In this document: positions 22,738 through 34,853 of the stretch, one piece after another
Layout of the letters: each line of letters begins with the position of its first letter
Position numbering within the stretch: position 1 is the first letter of the stretch
NCBI GenBank assembly: GCA_963693305.1
Contig: OY855908.1
Span: 36,210,305 to 36,274,304 of the forward strand
Reading direction: 5' to 3'
From: Meandrina meandrites
Lineage: Eukaryota > Cnidaria > Anthozoa > Scleractinia > Meandrinidae
DNA length: 64,000 nucleotides
Program-made: the position numbers and the translations under genes
Notes under the pieces: model-generated
Database searches by the model: none
Seen by the model: the letters and a program-made list of their open reading frames with translations, nothing else
Told to the model about the DNA's origin: nothing

Positions 22738-25155
22738 CTGAACAGCACCAGGACAACGTATTTCTGCTGCATTCTGTTGGCTATCTGAAAAGGAGATTGA
22801 GGAATCTAGCTAACTGAACTGGATACGGAAGCATTAAAAGCTTTACAAGTTTCGCAATCTATTCACTTGAATTTCAGAAACTTGTACCTTTAGTTAGCCT
22901 AGTCCGGATTCTTAATTATCTGTTACCTGTAGAAGGTTCGAAAACTGAGTCAGGTTATAAGTGAGATATTTCACGGTATGCCACTGGAAAATATCGCTTA
23001 ACTAAAGGATTTTTATTATACGGTTTTCACAATAATATTTTTATTAAAGAGGCAGTCTCACCAAGATTTAGTGCTATTTGAAAATCCAATAAAGGTGTTG
23101 GTGTTAATTGGCAATCCACTCATTGTTGCCTGGCGTCGCTAAAACGCACTGTACTATAGTGACGAAAGTAATTTAAAACTGGTGTGGCTCTACGAACGGG
23201 TAGAAAAAAAATTCTAAAACTTGAAGTGCTTGACAGTGTTACTTGGAAGAAAATCACTAGAAAAAAAAAACGTATTGTGTTTTTTTTTTCACATCTTAAA
23301 AGCGTGAATTTACGCCTTTTTTGTTGTTGTTCAAAAGTTATTCTATTGATCAGTGAGTACACCATTATAATTCTAGCACAGATGACACAAAATCTTAGAC
23401 GACCTCTCGTGATAATGCCCCTTCCATATAGAATATTTTCCTAAAACCACCATTTGTGATCTTGCGATCACGACTTGTGCGTTTTCCTTTTCGATCCTTT
23501 GCAAACTTTAGTAAACTTGTGAGTAGTACTCGAACGACTTGTAAAACGTTTTTTAATCTAAAAAAAATTCACGATTTGTCCGACTATCACATCGCTCCAG
23601 GATCAATGACATGGAGGGTAATCAGGAATCGGTAAATTCACCTTCCCTACGTAAATCGTTGGGCAAACGGGAAAAAAGTAACCAGCAAAAACAGATCCTT
23701 TTCACGAATGTAAATCTAGGAAACACTTTTAATCGCTTACTAAATGCAAATATCCCTGGATCAGTTCTATAACTGGTTTTATGAGTCGCCACTTTACGGG
23801 CCAGAATTGCTTAAACAAGCGAATCGCTGCTTGATAAATGCGATGCCTGCACAAGAAGCGGGTGTCTTTACAAAAATAATAACTGATCATAAGCCCTTTC
23901 TGTGCGACAAAAGACTGTAACATAATTACCGTATCTAAGGTGTCTTGTGTTTTGGACAAGCAATAATAAAGTTTATTCACCTTAAACCAATTCTTCGTAG
24001 AGTTAACTGCATCATGAGATTGTAAGCTTTCCACTGACGCTTTTAAATTGGTTTTGTACTGCAGGAAATGGAGTGCTTTGCAGTTAATAAGCTTTCAGAA
24101 GAACTGAGAAACACAGGTGCAGATAATTAACGAGGTGAAAAGAAATTGCCTTCTGCTTTAGTTTGCTAAATAATTTGAAGCCCTTTTAAAAAAAGGCAAA
24201 GAGAAAGGCCACCGTTGTAGCAATTAAGTGCGTTGGAACAGTGTGCGAGAGGAACAACTAACTGGCATATGAATGTTAGTAATATTCTTTCTTCCAATTT
24301 GCAACAAAAATATTTGCTCCTAAAATTCACGATCAAATTTTGGATGCATTTTTACACCATCTGAGGGTTCACTTAGAACTAGACTCGAGGATTTTGCACT
24401 TCAGCTGCCCTTCAGACTCAGTTGTGAGCTAAAATAGCAGCTTTGTTTGTTGATTTTCGATTTTTTAGCGGGTCAAAGAATATACAGGCAATTTGCCAAG
24501 CCAAAACGTTTTCCTCAGAAATGCTCTAATTTAAAGTAGCAAAGTTTAACACAGCCAATATCACAGTATTTTTATGCATCGCCTCCTCATGCACTTACTA
24601 ACTATTTCGCGTGAGATGTCAGGGTCGTGAATTATTTAGTTCGCACTTTCGTTTGGTTCTGAAACAACTATTAAAGCTGTTTGTGGCACAACTTAAGTGA
24701 AGTTCTTTGACACCCTCTCAAAGACGCCGAGAATAATCACAGTCCAGCTCCTATGGAATCAGTACAAGTGAGATATCTCCAGTTATGGAAGCACAGATGG
24801 TCAAATCACCTTTAATTTCTCCGTAATTCAATGTTTCTTTGTTCTTTTCACAAAAAAGCGAAGACGCTTCCGAAAAGAGAACGTTCAACATTGGGTAATC
24901 TTCGAGGTGGTCGGGGTTTATTAAAGTTGCCTTTTTGGCCTGAGGACCACAAATATAGCTATTAGTTTTCCTATGTACAATGTCATCAAGAGCAGTGAAT
25001 CAGTTAAAACATACTGCAAATATAATCACATTCAAACTTTGTATGGCTTCAGTTCCAGTAGGCAAAATAGATGAAGTTGCCTTTGCTTCTAAAGAAACCT
25101 AAGATGATCCTGTGAAAGATTTGGAAATAAGTCGATTACAACTTTATACTATCTA
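22738..25155. repeat. Type B upstream block, copy 2 (before R3)
   Basis: Same order of segments as copy 1 but without the 223-bp MITE (empty TATTA site at about 24669). The ORF-like start is at 23611 and is broken soon after. No gene. Confidence 0.75.
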
Positions 25156-26099
25156 ATGAATGGAACACAGTCATTCATACAGTTATCGAGCTGCTACAAT
25201 CCTACAGCAGAAAAAATCGGGGAAACATGTGCATACTGCCTAACATTTATTGTCTCGCTGGCTGGAAACATCTTCATCGGAATAATTGTGTACAAGACGA
25301 AAACCATGAGAAAACCCATCAACTTTTTAATCGTAAACATGGCCATGTCCGATATGCTGTTTCCGATTTTCCTGATCCCGCCGCAACTAACAGCATTGTA
25401 CATCGACTCCTGGCTGATCATTGGCCCTATTGGCCAGGCCTTTTGTAAGCTGCTTCCCTTCTTTCAGAATGTCTCCCTTATGGTGTCAGTTCAGAGCCTG
25501 GTTCTGATAGCAGTGGATCGATTTGGAGCTGTGGTATTTCCCCTCCGTTCCTCTCTCATCAGTTCAAAGCTGTGCCCCTTCTTCATTCTCGCCACTTGGA
25601 TCGTCGCCATGGCTACCATGTCCCCATATCTTTTCGCCTTCAAACTTTTGGAGTATCCAGGAGGACTGATGTGTGCACTACAGTGGATGAAGTCTTTGGA
25701 GATTCTTTCTCTTTAACAAATTTCATGTTAGCATTAAATGTTGTAATCTTTCACACCCCTTTAGTGTTGATAGCCGCACTTTACATTATAATATATTTCA
25801 AACTCAATTCACAGACGATTCCAGGCGAGCAATCGGCCAACGCGAGACAGCAACGCGCGAGAAGGGAGCAAAATGTGTTGAAGATGGCCATTGCTATTGT
25901 GCTAGGATTTGCAGTATGCTGGCTGCCTTTCAGTATGCTGACTTCCTCTATATCAGACACATTGTCTTGTAGCTTCAAATACTTCTGGTTTGTTGCCGTT
26001 TTTATGTCTTTCACAAATTGTGCTATAAACCCATGCATCTGTTTTATTTTCAGTAAAAGTTATCGCCAAAACCTTCGGAATCTTCTAAGATGTTTTTGA
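25156..26099 (+). pseudogene. R3: class A GPCR broken by one 1-base deletion (type B)
   Basis: Open from ATG 25156 (MNGTQSFIQLSSCYNPTAEKIG) through TM1-TM4 and ECL2. Near 25685 the sequence CAGTGGATGAAG replaces CAGTGGAATGAAG of the other copies, a single-base loss. The second half (FHTPLVLIAAL, CWLPF, NPCICF, LRNLLRCF) is intact in the next frame to TGA 26097. A few codons are also missing after CWLPF (SMLTSSISDT). This is the least damaged of the pseudogenes; a sequencing error cannot be excluded. Confidence 0.83.
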
Positions 26100-26249
26100 A
26101 CACACTAGAAATAACCAGGCCACACCAAGTGAAATCTGAGGAGTGAAACATTCGACTAGAATTAAGTTTCCACTAGCATCGATACTACTGAGAAGTTAAT
26201 TTTAAGATGGTAGTCAAACCCAAACGCGAAATATGATTATGTACATTTC

Positions 26250-27588
26250 AAACACTTTTAATTAGGCTTTTACTAAATGCAAATATCCCTGGATCAGTTC
26301 TATTACTGGTTTTAGGAGGCGCCACTTTACGGACCAGAACTGCTTTTAAAAAATGCAAATTTGTTGAATACGATGTGTGCACCAAAAGCGTGCCGTACCA
26401 AAATTTAATAATACCGACTTATGACAATAAGCCCTTTCTGTCCGCCAAGATGTTGCAACATATATAATTACCGTGTCTTAGGTCACTTATGTTATGGGCA
26501 AGCAATAATAAATTTTGTTCAGCTTAAACCAATTCCACATAAAGCTAACTGCATGAGATAGTAAACTTTCCACTGACACTTTTAAATTGGTCTTGTACTG
26601 ACGGAAATTGAGTAGTTATTTAAGCTTTCAAAAGAGCCTAGAAACACAGGTGCAGATAATTAACAAGGTGGAAAGAAATTGCCTTTTCCTTTAAGCTCGT
26701 TTAACCTGCTAAATTATTTGAAGACCTTACAAAATAGACAAACAGATAGCCGGATCGCCGTTTTAGATGGAACATAATAAACTGACACATGAATGAAAGA
26801 AACATATTCTTTTTCCCAATCTGCAGCACAAACATTTTCTCCTAAAACTCAAGATCAAAGTTTGGATGCATTTTCACAACATCTCAGAGTTCACTTCATG
26901 GAACTAGACTCGAGGATGACACCTCCGCTGCCCCTCAGACTCAATTAAGAGCTAAAATAGTAGCTTTGTTTTTGATTCTCGATTTTTTTAGCGGGGCAAA
27001 GAATACAGGCAATTTGCCAAGCCTAAACCTTTTCCCTCAGACATGGTCTAATTTAAAGTAGTAGTGCTTTTAATTAGTGGTTTAGTAAGGTGTGCTCGCT
27101 CAATGTTACTATATACTGTGCATCTTGACTTGCTAATTATTTCGCATGATAATTACTGGGAAGTCAGGGCCGCGAAAAATTTCATAATAGTTCCCTTTCT
27201 TGCTTAGTGCTCGGAAACAACTATTAAAGCTGTTTGTGGCACAATACAGCTGAACACATTAAATGAAGCTCTTTGACAACCTCTTAAAAACGCCGTGAAT
27301 AATCACAGTCCAGCTCCTATGGAATCAGTACAAGTGAGATATCTCCAGTTATGGAAGCACAGATGGTCAAATCACCTTTAATTTCTCCGTAATTAAATGT
27401 TTATTTTTCTTTTGACAAAAAAGCAAAGTCGCTACCGAGAAGACAACCTTCAATATTGGACAATCTTCGAGGTGGTCGGTTTTAATTAAAGTTACCTTGT
27501 TGGCCTGAAGACCACAAATATAGCTATTAGTTTTCCTTAATATAATATGTCATCGAGAGCGTTGAATACTGAATCGGAAACACTGTAA
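26250..27588. repeat. Receptor-less collapsed type B unit
   Basis: At about 26247 the R3 3' flank (GTACATTTCAAA) jumps into the middle of a type B block (AAACACTTTTAAT then CTAAATGCAAATATCCCTGG, as at 23723). The block runs to GAATACTGAATC at about 27575, roughly where a receptor should soon follow. Instead, at about 27588, it jumps to the start of another block (AAAGGAGATGGAGG, as at 22787). A receptor and its flanks have been lost between. Confidence 0.7.
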
Positions 27589-29810
27589 AGGAGATGGAGG
27601 AATCCGTAGCATTAAAAGCTTTACAAGTTTTGCAATATATTTACTCGAATTTCAGAAACTAACTTTGGAAGTTAGTGTGGATTCTTTTACCTGTAGAAAA
27701 ACTTGTATGTATACTGAAAACTGATTCAAGTCACTCGTGGGATGTTTCACGGTATGCCACTCGAAAACATCGCATAAGTAAAGGAGGCAGTCTCGTCGAG
27801 ATTTAGTGCCACTTCAAAATCCAATGAAGGTGTTGGTATTACTTTCAAATACACTAACAGTTGCCTGGCGTCGGTAAAACGCATTGTACTGGTCACGAAA
27901 GTAATTTAAAACTGGTGTGGTTAAAGCCGGGTAAGAAACAACTAGTCTAAAACTAGAAAACGTCCGCCCGACGTTTTCAAGTTTGACACTGTTATTTGGA
28001 AGGTGTGTGGTTTTTAACATCCTAGAGCGTGAATTTATGCCTTTTTTGTTGTTCAAAAGTTTTTTTGCTGATCAGTGAGTGCACCTTTATAATTCTAGCA
28101 CAGATGACACAAAATCTTAGACGATCTCTCGTGATAATGCCCCTTTCGTGTAGAAAAAAAAACTCGAATATTCTCTTAAAATCACCTTTCTTGATTTCGC
28201 GATCACGACAGGTGCGCTTTCCTTTTCAATCCTTTGCAAATAATACGGAAAACTTAACTGGTGAGTAGCACTTAAAAGACTGCTTGTGAAACTAAATTTA
28301 ATCTCATTCACGTTTTGTCCGACTATCGCATCACTCCACGATGAAGGCTTCATCATGGCGTGATCAATGATATGGAAGGTAATCAGGTATCGGTAGATTC
28401 AGCTTCCCTATGTAAATCGTTGGGAAAACAGGAAAAAAAGGAACCAGCAAAAGCAGATCCATTTCACGAGTGTAAATCTAGGAAACACTTTTAATCGCCT
28501 ACTAAATGCAAATATCCCTGGATCAGCTCTATTACTGGTTTTATGAGTCGCCACTTTTCGGGCCAGAATTGCTTAAACAAGCGAATCGTTATTTCATGAA
28601 TACGATGCCTGCACAAGAAGCGGGGGTTACTAAAACTAATAACTAATCATGAACCTTTATTGTCCGCCAAGATGTTGTAACATAATTACCGTATCTAAGG
28701 TGTCTTATGTTTTGGGCAAGCAATAATAAAGTTTATTCACCTTAAACCAATTCCTCATAGCCTGAGGTAACTGCATCATGAGATTGTAAGCTTTCCACTG
28801 ACGCTTTTAAATTGGTTTTGTACTGCAGGGAATGGAGTACTTTGCAGTTAATAAGCTTTCAGAAGAACTGAGAATCACAGGTGCAGATAATAACCAAGGA
28901 GAAAAGAAGGTGCCTTCTGCTTTAGCCTGCTAAATTATTTGAAGCCCTTTTCAAAATAGGCAAATAGATAGGTCACCGTTTTAGAAATTAAGTGCGGTGG
29001 AACAATAAACTGGCACATGAATGATAGAAGTATTCTTTTTTCCAATCTGCAACATAGATATTTGCTCCTAAAACTCACGATCACATTTTGGATGCATTTT
29101 CACACCATCTGAGGGTTCACTTAGAACTAGATTCGCGGACGACACCTCCACTGCCCCTCAGACTCAGTTATGAGCTAAAATAGTAGCTTTGTTTGCTGAT
29201 TTTCGATTTTTTTTTAGCGGGGCAAAGAATGCCGGCAATTTGCCAAGCCTAAAAGTTTTCCTCAGAAATGTTCTAATTTAAAGAAGCAAAGTTCCAGTAC
29301 ATGGCTAGAAAACTGTAGAAAATTTGGATTTTGGGTAATAAGGTGTGCTATATATACATCGCGCCTCCTCAATTGCACATTATACTTACTGGCAAGTCAG
29401 GATCGCAAATTATTTTACAATTCTTCGCATTTTTGCTTAGTGCTCGGAAACAACTATTAAAGCTGTTTGTTGCACAACACAAAGACGCCGTGAATAATCA
29501 CAGTCGAGAAGGATACCCCTATTGAATCAGTACAATTGATATATCTCCAGTTATGGAAGCACAGATGGTCAAACCACCTTTAATTTCTCCCTAATTAAAC
29601 GTTTCTTTTTTCTTTTGCCAAAAAAGCGAAGTCGCTTCCGAGAAGAGAACCTTCAATATTATTACCTTCATTACCTTTTTTGGCCTGAAGACCACAAATA
29701 TAGCTATTAGTTTTCTGTTGTACAATGTCATCGCCAGCGGTGAATACTGAATCAGTGAAAACATTCCAAACACAATCACTCAAACTTTGTATGGCTACAC
29801 TTCAAGTAAA
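27589..29810. repeat. Type B upstream block, copy 4 (before R4)
   Basis: Full-order type B block ending at ATGGCTACACTTCAAGT, after which the sequence switches to a type C promoter at about 29810. The ORF-like start is at 28372. No gene. Confidence 0.7.
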
Positions 29811-29844
29811 ACTTTAAAATTACCATCAGTATTAACTGCATGAT

Positions 29845-29893
29845 TGACGTCACCGCGTCCAACGATTATCCCGCCTTCGGTAGAACATATATA
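29845..29893 (+). promoter_or_regulatory. R4 core promoter module: CRE, TCCCGCC motif, TATA
   Basis: TGACGTCA (29845-29852, full cAMP-response-element palindrome), ATCCCGCCTTCGG (29868-29880) and TATATA (29888-29893) lie 126 to 78 bp before the ATG at 29971. The same order and spacing occur before R7, and in altered form before R6 and R8. Confidence 0.6.
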
Positions 29894-29970
29894 GAGTGTT
29901 GCTTCCTCGTTAACAAACCAGAAGATAAACCATTTGTAGATGCCAGTGAATAAGAACCTGAAAAACGAGA

Positions 29971-30939
29971 ATGTCGGCAAACGTGAACACAACGATGAAC
30001 AGAACACAGCCATTGAGTTGCCTCTTTAACTCTACTGCAAACAAAATCGGAACAACCTTCGCTTACTGCCTCATTTTTCCTGTGTCGCTGGCTGGAAACA
30101 TTTCAATCGGAATAATTGTCTACAAGACGAAAACCATGAGAAAACCCATCAACTTTTTAATCGTTAACATGGCTATTTCGGATCTGCTGTATCCGATTTT
30201 CCTGTTGCCGCGTCTTCTAACAGGGATGTATGTCGACTCCTGGCTGATCAGTGGTCCTCTTGGCCAGGTCTTATGTAAGTTGGTTCCCTTTTTACATAAG
30301 TTATCCGTTTCTGTGTCTATTCAGAGCCTGGTTCTGATAGCAGTGGATCGATTTGGAGCTGTGATATTTCCACTCCGCTCCCCACTCATCAGCTCAAAGC
30401 TGTGCCCCTTCTTCATTCTCTCCACTTGGATCGTCGCCATGGCTATCTTGTCCCCATATCTCTTCGCCTTTACACTTGTTGAATATCCAGGAGGGGTTCG
30501 GTGCCGGCTGCAGTGGAATGAAGCCTTTGGAAAGTCCTCATCTTATGTAAATTACAAGTTAATAACAAATGTTGCAGGCATTTACACCTCTTTAGTGTTG
30601 ATAGCAATACTTTACACCATTATCTATTTCAAGCTGAAAACACAGATTGTTCCAGGCGAGCAATCGGCCAACGCGAGACAGCAACGCGAGAAAAGGGAAC
30701 GAAATGTGCTGAAGATGGCCATTGCTATTGTTTTAGGGTTTGCAGTATGCTGGCTGCCCATCAGTATCGTCTGGATCCTGTCCAACTTTGTATCGGACAT
30801 ACGGTCGTGTGGCTTTCAATACTTCTGGTTTGTTGTCGATTATATCTCTATCTCAAATTGTGCTATAAATCCTTGCATCTGTTTTATTTTCAGTAAAAAT
30901 TATCGCCAAAGTCTCAGAAATCTCTTTAGATGTGTTTGA
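29971..30939 (+). CDS. R4: intact intronless class A GPCR (type C)
   Basis: 322 residues. ATG 29971 (MSANVNTT) is shared with R6 and R7. The N-terminus has glycosylation sites NTT, NRT and NST. Helix landmarks: GN (TM1), NMAISD (D2.50), C3.25 in VLCKL, DRFGAV, STWIV (W4.50), ECL2 Cys in GVRCRLQW, TM5 with YTSLV (Pro5.50 replaced by Ser, as in R7), CWLP, NPCICF. Basic ICL3 (RQQREKRERN). It ends LFRCV, directly after helix 8, with a Cys that could be palmitoylated. Extracellular Cys residues in the N-terminus (SCLFN) and ECL3 (RSCGF) could form a second disulfide. Ligand unknown. Confidence 0.92.
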   Translation: MSANVNTTMNRTQPLSCLFNSTANKIGTTFAYCLIFPVSLAGNISIGIIVYKTKTMRKPINFLIVNMAISDLLYPIFLLPRLLTGMYVDSWLISGPLGQVLCKLVPFLHKLSVSVSIQSLVLIAVDRFGAVIFPLRSPLISSKLCPFFILSTWIVAMAILSPYLFAFTLVEYPGGVRCRLQWNEAFGKSSSYVNYKLITNVAGIYTSLVLIAILYTIIYFKLKTQIVPGEQSANARQQREKRERNVLKMAIAIVLGFAVCWLPISIVWILSNFVSDIRSCGFQYFWFVVDYISISNCAINPCICFIFSKNYRQSLRNLFRCV

Positions 30940-31450
30940 GCACACCAGGAATAATCCGGCCACATCAAGTCAGATTTAAACAATCAACTAAGATTGAGTC
31001 TCCACTAGCATCGATACTAGATGAAACGGCCAAAAGACATATAATTGAGGAATGAATTTTTGCTAGCAGCGACCAATCAAACTCAAACGCGAAATATGGT
31101 CATTTACTAAATGATCACAATTAAATTTGAACGAGGCAGAGAAAATCCTTTTTCAGTTCCGTTAGAATATTTACATTAACAGGTATGCATTGGATGTTTC
31201 TGTTGACCTAAACTTGTAAATAGTATTAATTTCAAAAGTACTTTGTACTTGGTTGTACTCAAGACACACTTTGTACAGCGTTTTTAACCGCTCCTTGAAC
31301 ACTTGGTTTATATGAGCATGTTAATTGTAGTGATTTTCACACTGTATAGGTAGAGTTTTTAAATTTTGAGCCACAGTGTTTCAATATGGGACATGGACCT
31401 TTTCAATAATAGTTATTTCAACACTTGTAAATCATTCTCACTGCATACAA

Positions 31451-31834
31451 TTGCCCTGACGCGGGAAGCTAAGTTATGGGAGGATACCCGCGACTGCCAG
31501 GGCAAAAGGCGTGTCAAATGTAGGAAACAGCATCGACCGCCACCAGGGGAGGTGGGAGGGGCGAAACTTTTACCGTGCTTATGAACTCCGTTGAACTGAC
31601 CACGAGGTGACTGAAATTGTGATATTTGAAGCGATGGTCACAATGCATCATGCTACTAGCGCGCGGGTACAGAACGCTGGAATTTGAAGAACGTGAGCCT
31701 TTCCGGCGCGGCGGGCTAATTATGTATGCAGTGGGAATATGTATGCAGTGAGAAGCCAGGTCTTTAATGGATATGCCGAGTCTCCCATGCCACAACAAGG
31801 GGGCGATTTACGGTTCCTCCCAAATCCAGGGCAA
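31451..31834. mobile_element. GC-rich insertion in the R4 3' flank
   Basis: Starts TTGCCCTG and ends CAGGGCAA. Much richer in G+C than the surroundings and absent from other 3' flanks. Beyond it the sequence resumes in a type B block rather than in the 3' flank, so the R4 polyadenylation segment is missing. Terminal repeats are short; the class is unknown. Confidence 0.5.
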
Positions 31835-33940
31835 GTTTGGTAATATATTTACTCTAATTTCAGAAACTTGTACCTTTTGGAAGTTGGTTTAACTGTTTAT
31901 ACCTTTAGAAAGACTCGTGTGTATACTGGTGGAATATTTCACGGTATGTCACTCGAAAACATGCCATAATTAAGTTAACGACTTTTATTTCCCAACGACT
32001 TATATTTCGCAATACTATTATTAAATTTAGAAAAAAAAACTCGAATATTATCTTAAAATCACCTTTCCTCACGACTTGTGCGTTTTCCTTTTCGATCCTT
32101 CGCAAAAGTTAGGGAAAGTAAACTGGTGAGTAGAACTTGAAAGACTTGTAAAACGTAATTTAATCTAATTCAAGTTTTGTCCGACTATCGCAGACTTCAT
32201 CATGGAGTGATCAATGACATGGAAGGTAATCAGGAATCGGTAGATTTAGCTTCTCTTCGTAAATCGTTGGGCAAACGGGAGAAAAAGCAGCCAACCAAAG
32301 CAGATCCATTTCACGCATCAGTGTAAATCTTTAAACCACTTACTAAATGCAAATATCTCTGGATCAGGTCTATTACTGGTTTTATGAGTCGCCACTTTAC
32401 GGGCCAGAATTGCTATTTGATGAATACCATATGCCTGCACTAGAAACGGGTGTTACTAAAACTAATAACTGATCATAGGCCCTTTCTGTCCGCCAAGATG
32501 TTGTTACATAATTGCGTATCTAAGGTGTCTTATGTTTTGGGCAAGCCATAATAAAGTTTATTCAGCTTAGGCCAATTTCACATAGAGTTAACTGCGTCAT
32601 GAGACAGACTAAGCCTTCTACTGACGCTTTTAAATTGGTTTTGTACTGCAGGAAATGGAGTACTTTGCAGTTAATAAGCTTTCAGAAGAACTGAGAAACA
32701 CAGGTGCAGATAATTATAACAAGGTGAAAAGAAATTGCCTTTTGCTTTAGCCTGCTAAATTATTTGAAGCCCTTTTCAAAATAGACAAACAGATAGCCGG
32801 ATCCCCTTTTTAGATGGAACGTAATAGACTGACACATGAATGACAGAAATACTCTTTTTCCCAATTTAAGCATAAACACTTGCTCCTAATTCAAGATCAA
32901 ATTTTAGATGCATTTTCACACCGACTGTGAGTTTACTTAGAACTAAAGTGGAACAGTGTGCGAGAGGAAAAATTACACATGAATGAAAGAAATATTCTTT
33001 TTCAAATATGAAGAATAAATATTTGCTCTAAAAGGCCAAAATTTCACGATCAAATTTTGGGTGCATTTTCACACCACCTGAGAGTTTACACTTCCACTGC
33101 CCCTCAGAATCAATTATGAACCAAAATAGCAGCTAACTATGTTTGTTGATTTTAATTTTTTAGAACACAGGCAATTCGCCAAGTCTAAATGTTTTCCTCA
33201 GAAATGCTCTAATTCAAATTAGTAACAATATTTTAGTAGATAGAAAGTGTGCACTTAGGGTAAGGTGTGCTCGTTCGATATCACTGTATTTGTGTGCATT
33301 GCGTCCTCGCTTGCTAACTATTTCGCATGATACTTGTTTACTGGGAAATCAGGGTCGCGAATTATTTAGTTCGCATTTTCGCTTAGTGGTTGAAATCAAC
33401 TATTAAAGCTGTTTGTGGCACAGTACAGTTGAACACATTACGTGAAGCTCTTTGACAACCTTTTAAAGACGCCGTGAATAATCAGAGACCAGCTCCTATT
33501 AAATCAGTACAAGTGAGGTAGCACTATTTATGGAAGCACAGATGGTCAAACCACCTTAAATTTCTCCGTAATTAAACTTGTTTCTATTTTCTCTTGTCAA
33601 AAAAGCGAAGTCACTTTCGAGAAGAGAACCTTCAATACTGAACAATCTTCGAGGTGGTCGGCGTTAATTAAAGTTACTTTTTTGGCCTGAAGACCACAAA
33701 TATAGCTATTAGTTTTCTTTTGAACAATGATCGCCAGAGGTGAATACTGAATCAGTGAAAACATTGCAAGCGTAATCATTCAAACTTTGTATGGCTACAC
33801 TTCCAGTGGGCAAATAGATGAAGTAGCGTTTGCTTCTAAAGAAACCTAGGAAGAATAACCAGTGTAAGATTGGGAAATAATTCGATAAAAAAACTTGATA
33901 CTATATCTAAAGTCGGCACTGTTGAACACCATGCACGAGC
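31835..33940. repeat. Type B upstream block, copy 5 (before R5)
   Basis: Same segment order as the other type B blocks. The ORF-like start at 32219 is followed by about 37 codons before a stop. No promoter module like that of type C is seen. No gene. Confidence 0.72.
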
Positions 33941-34853
33941 TGCTACAGTCCTGATACAACGGCAAAAATCGGAAAAACATTTGCCTACTGCCTGACGTTT
34001 GCTTTCTCGCTGGCTGGAAACATCTTCATAGGAATAATTGTCTTCAAGACGAAAACCGTGAGAAAACCCATCAACATTGTAATTGTATACATGGCCATGT
34101 CCGATCTGCGGTATCCGATTTTGCTGTTCCCACGTGCTCTAACAGAGTTGTACGTTGACTCCTGGCTGATCAGTGGCCCTCTTGGCCAGGTCTTATGTAA
34201 GTTGGTTCCCTTCTTACAATATGTATCCCTCGTTGTGTCAACTCAGAGCCTAGTTCTGATTGCAGTGGATCGATTTCGAGCTGTGGTATTTCCCCTCCGT
34301 TCTCCTCTCATCAGTTCAAAGCTGTGCCCTTTCTTCATTCTCGCCACTTGGATCGTCGTCATGGCTACCATGTCCCCATATCTTTTCGCCCTCAAACTTG
34401 CTGAATATGCAGGAGGGCTGGCGTGTGCACTGCAGTGGAATAACGTCTTTGGAGAGTCTTCATCTGTTGACAATTACATGTTAGCAATAGATGCTGTATT
34501 CGTTTTCACCCCATTAGTGTTAATAGCTATACAACGTCTATTCAAAGCTCAAATCACAGATGATTCCAGGCGAGCAATCGGTCAACGCGAGACAGCAACG
34601 CGTGAAAAGGGAACGAAATGTGCTGAAGATGGCCATTGCTATTGTGTTAGGCTTTGCAGTATGCTGGCTGCCCTTCAGTATCGCGTGGATTCAGATCCAC
34701 TTTTCATCAGAAAAATGGTCTTGTGGCTTACAATACTTCTGGCATGTTGCCAAGTTTTTGGCTTATACAAATTGTGCTATAAACCCTTTCATATGTTTCA
34801 TCTTCAGTGGAAATTATCAGCAAGCACTTAAGAATCTTCTAAGATGCTTTTGA
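33941..34853 (+). pseudogene. R5: class A GPCR without start codon and with a frameshift (type B)
   Basis: The receptor frame is open from SCYSPDTTAKIGKTFAYC, but no in-frame ATG precedes it; the expected MNGTQ start is gone. It passes through TM1-TM5 (with DRFRAVVF), then loses bases in TM5 near 34530, where others read ILYTIIYFKLK. It resumes in another frame from about 34560 (PGEQSVNARQQR, CWLPF, NPFICF) and ends at TGA 34851. The last part (SGNYQQALKNLLRCF) matches R9 and R10 rather than R2 and R3, suggesting gene conversion. Confidence 0.85.
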
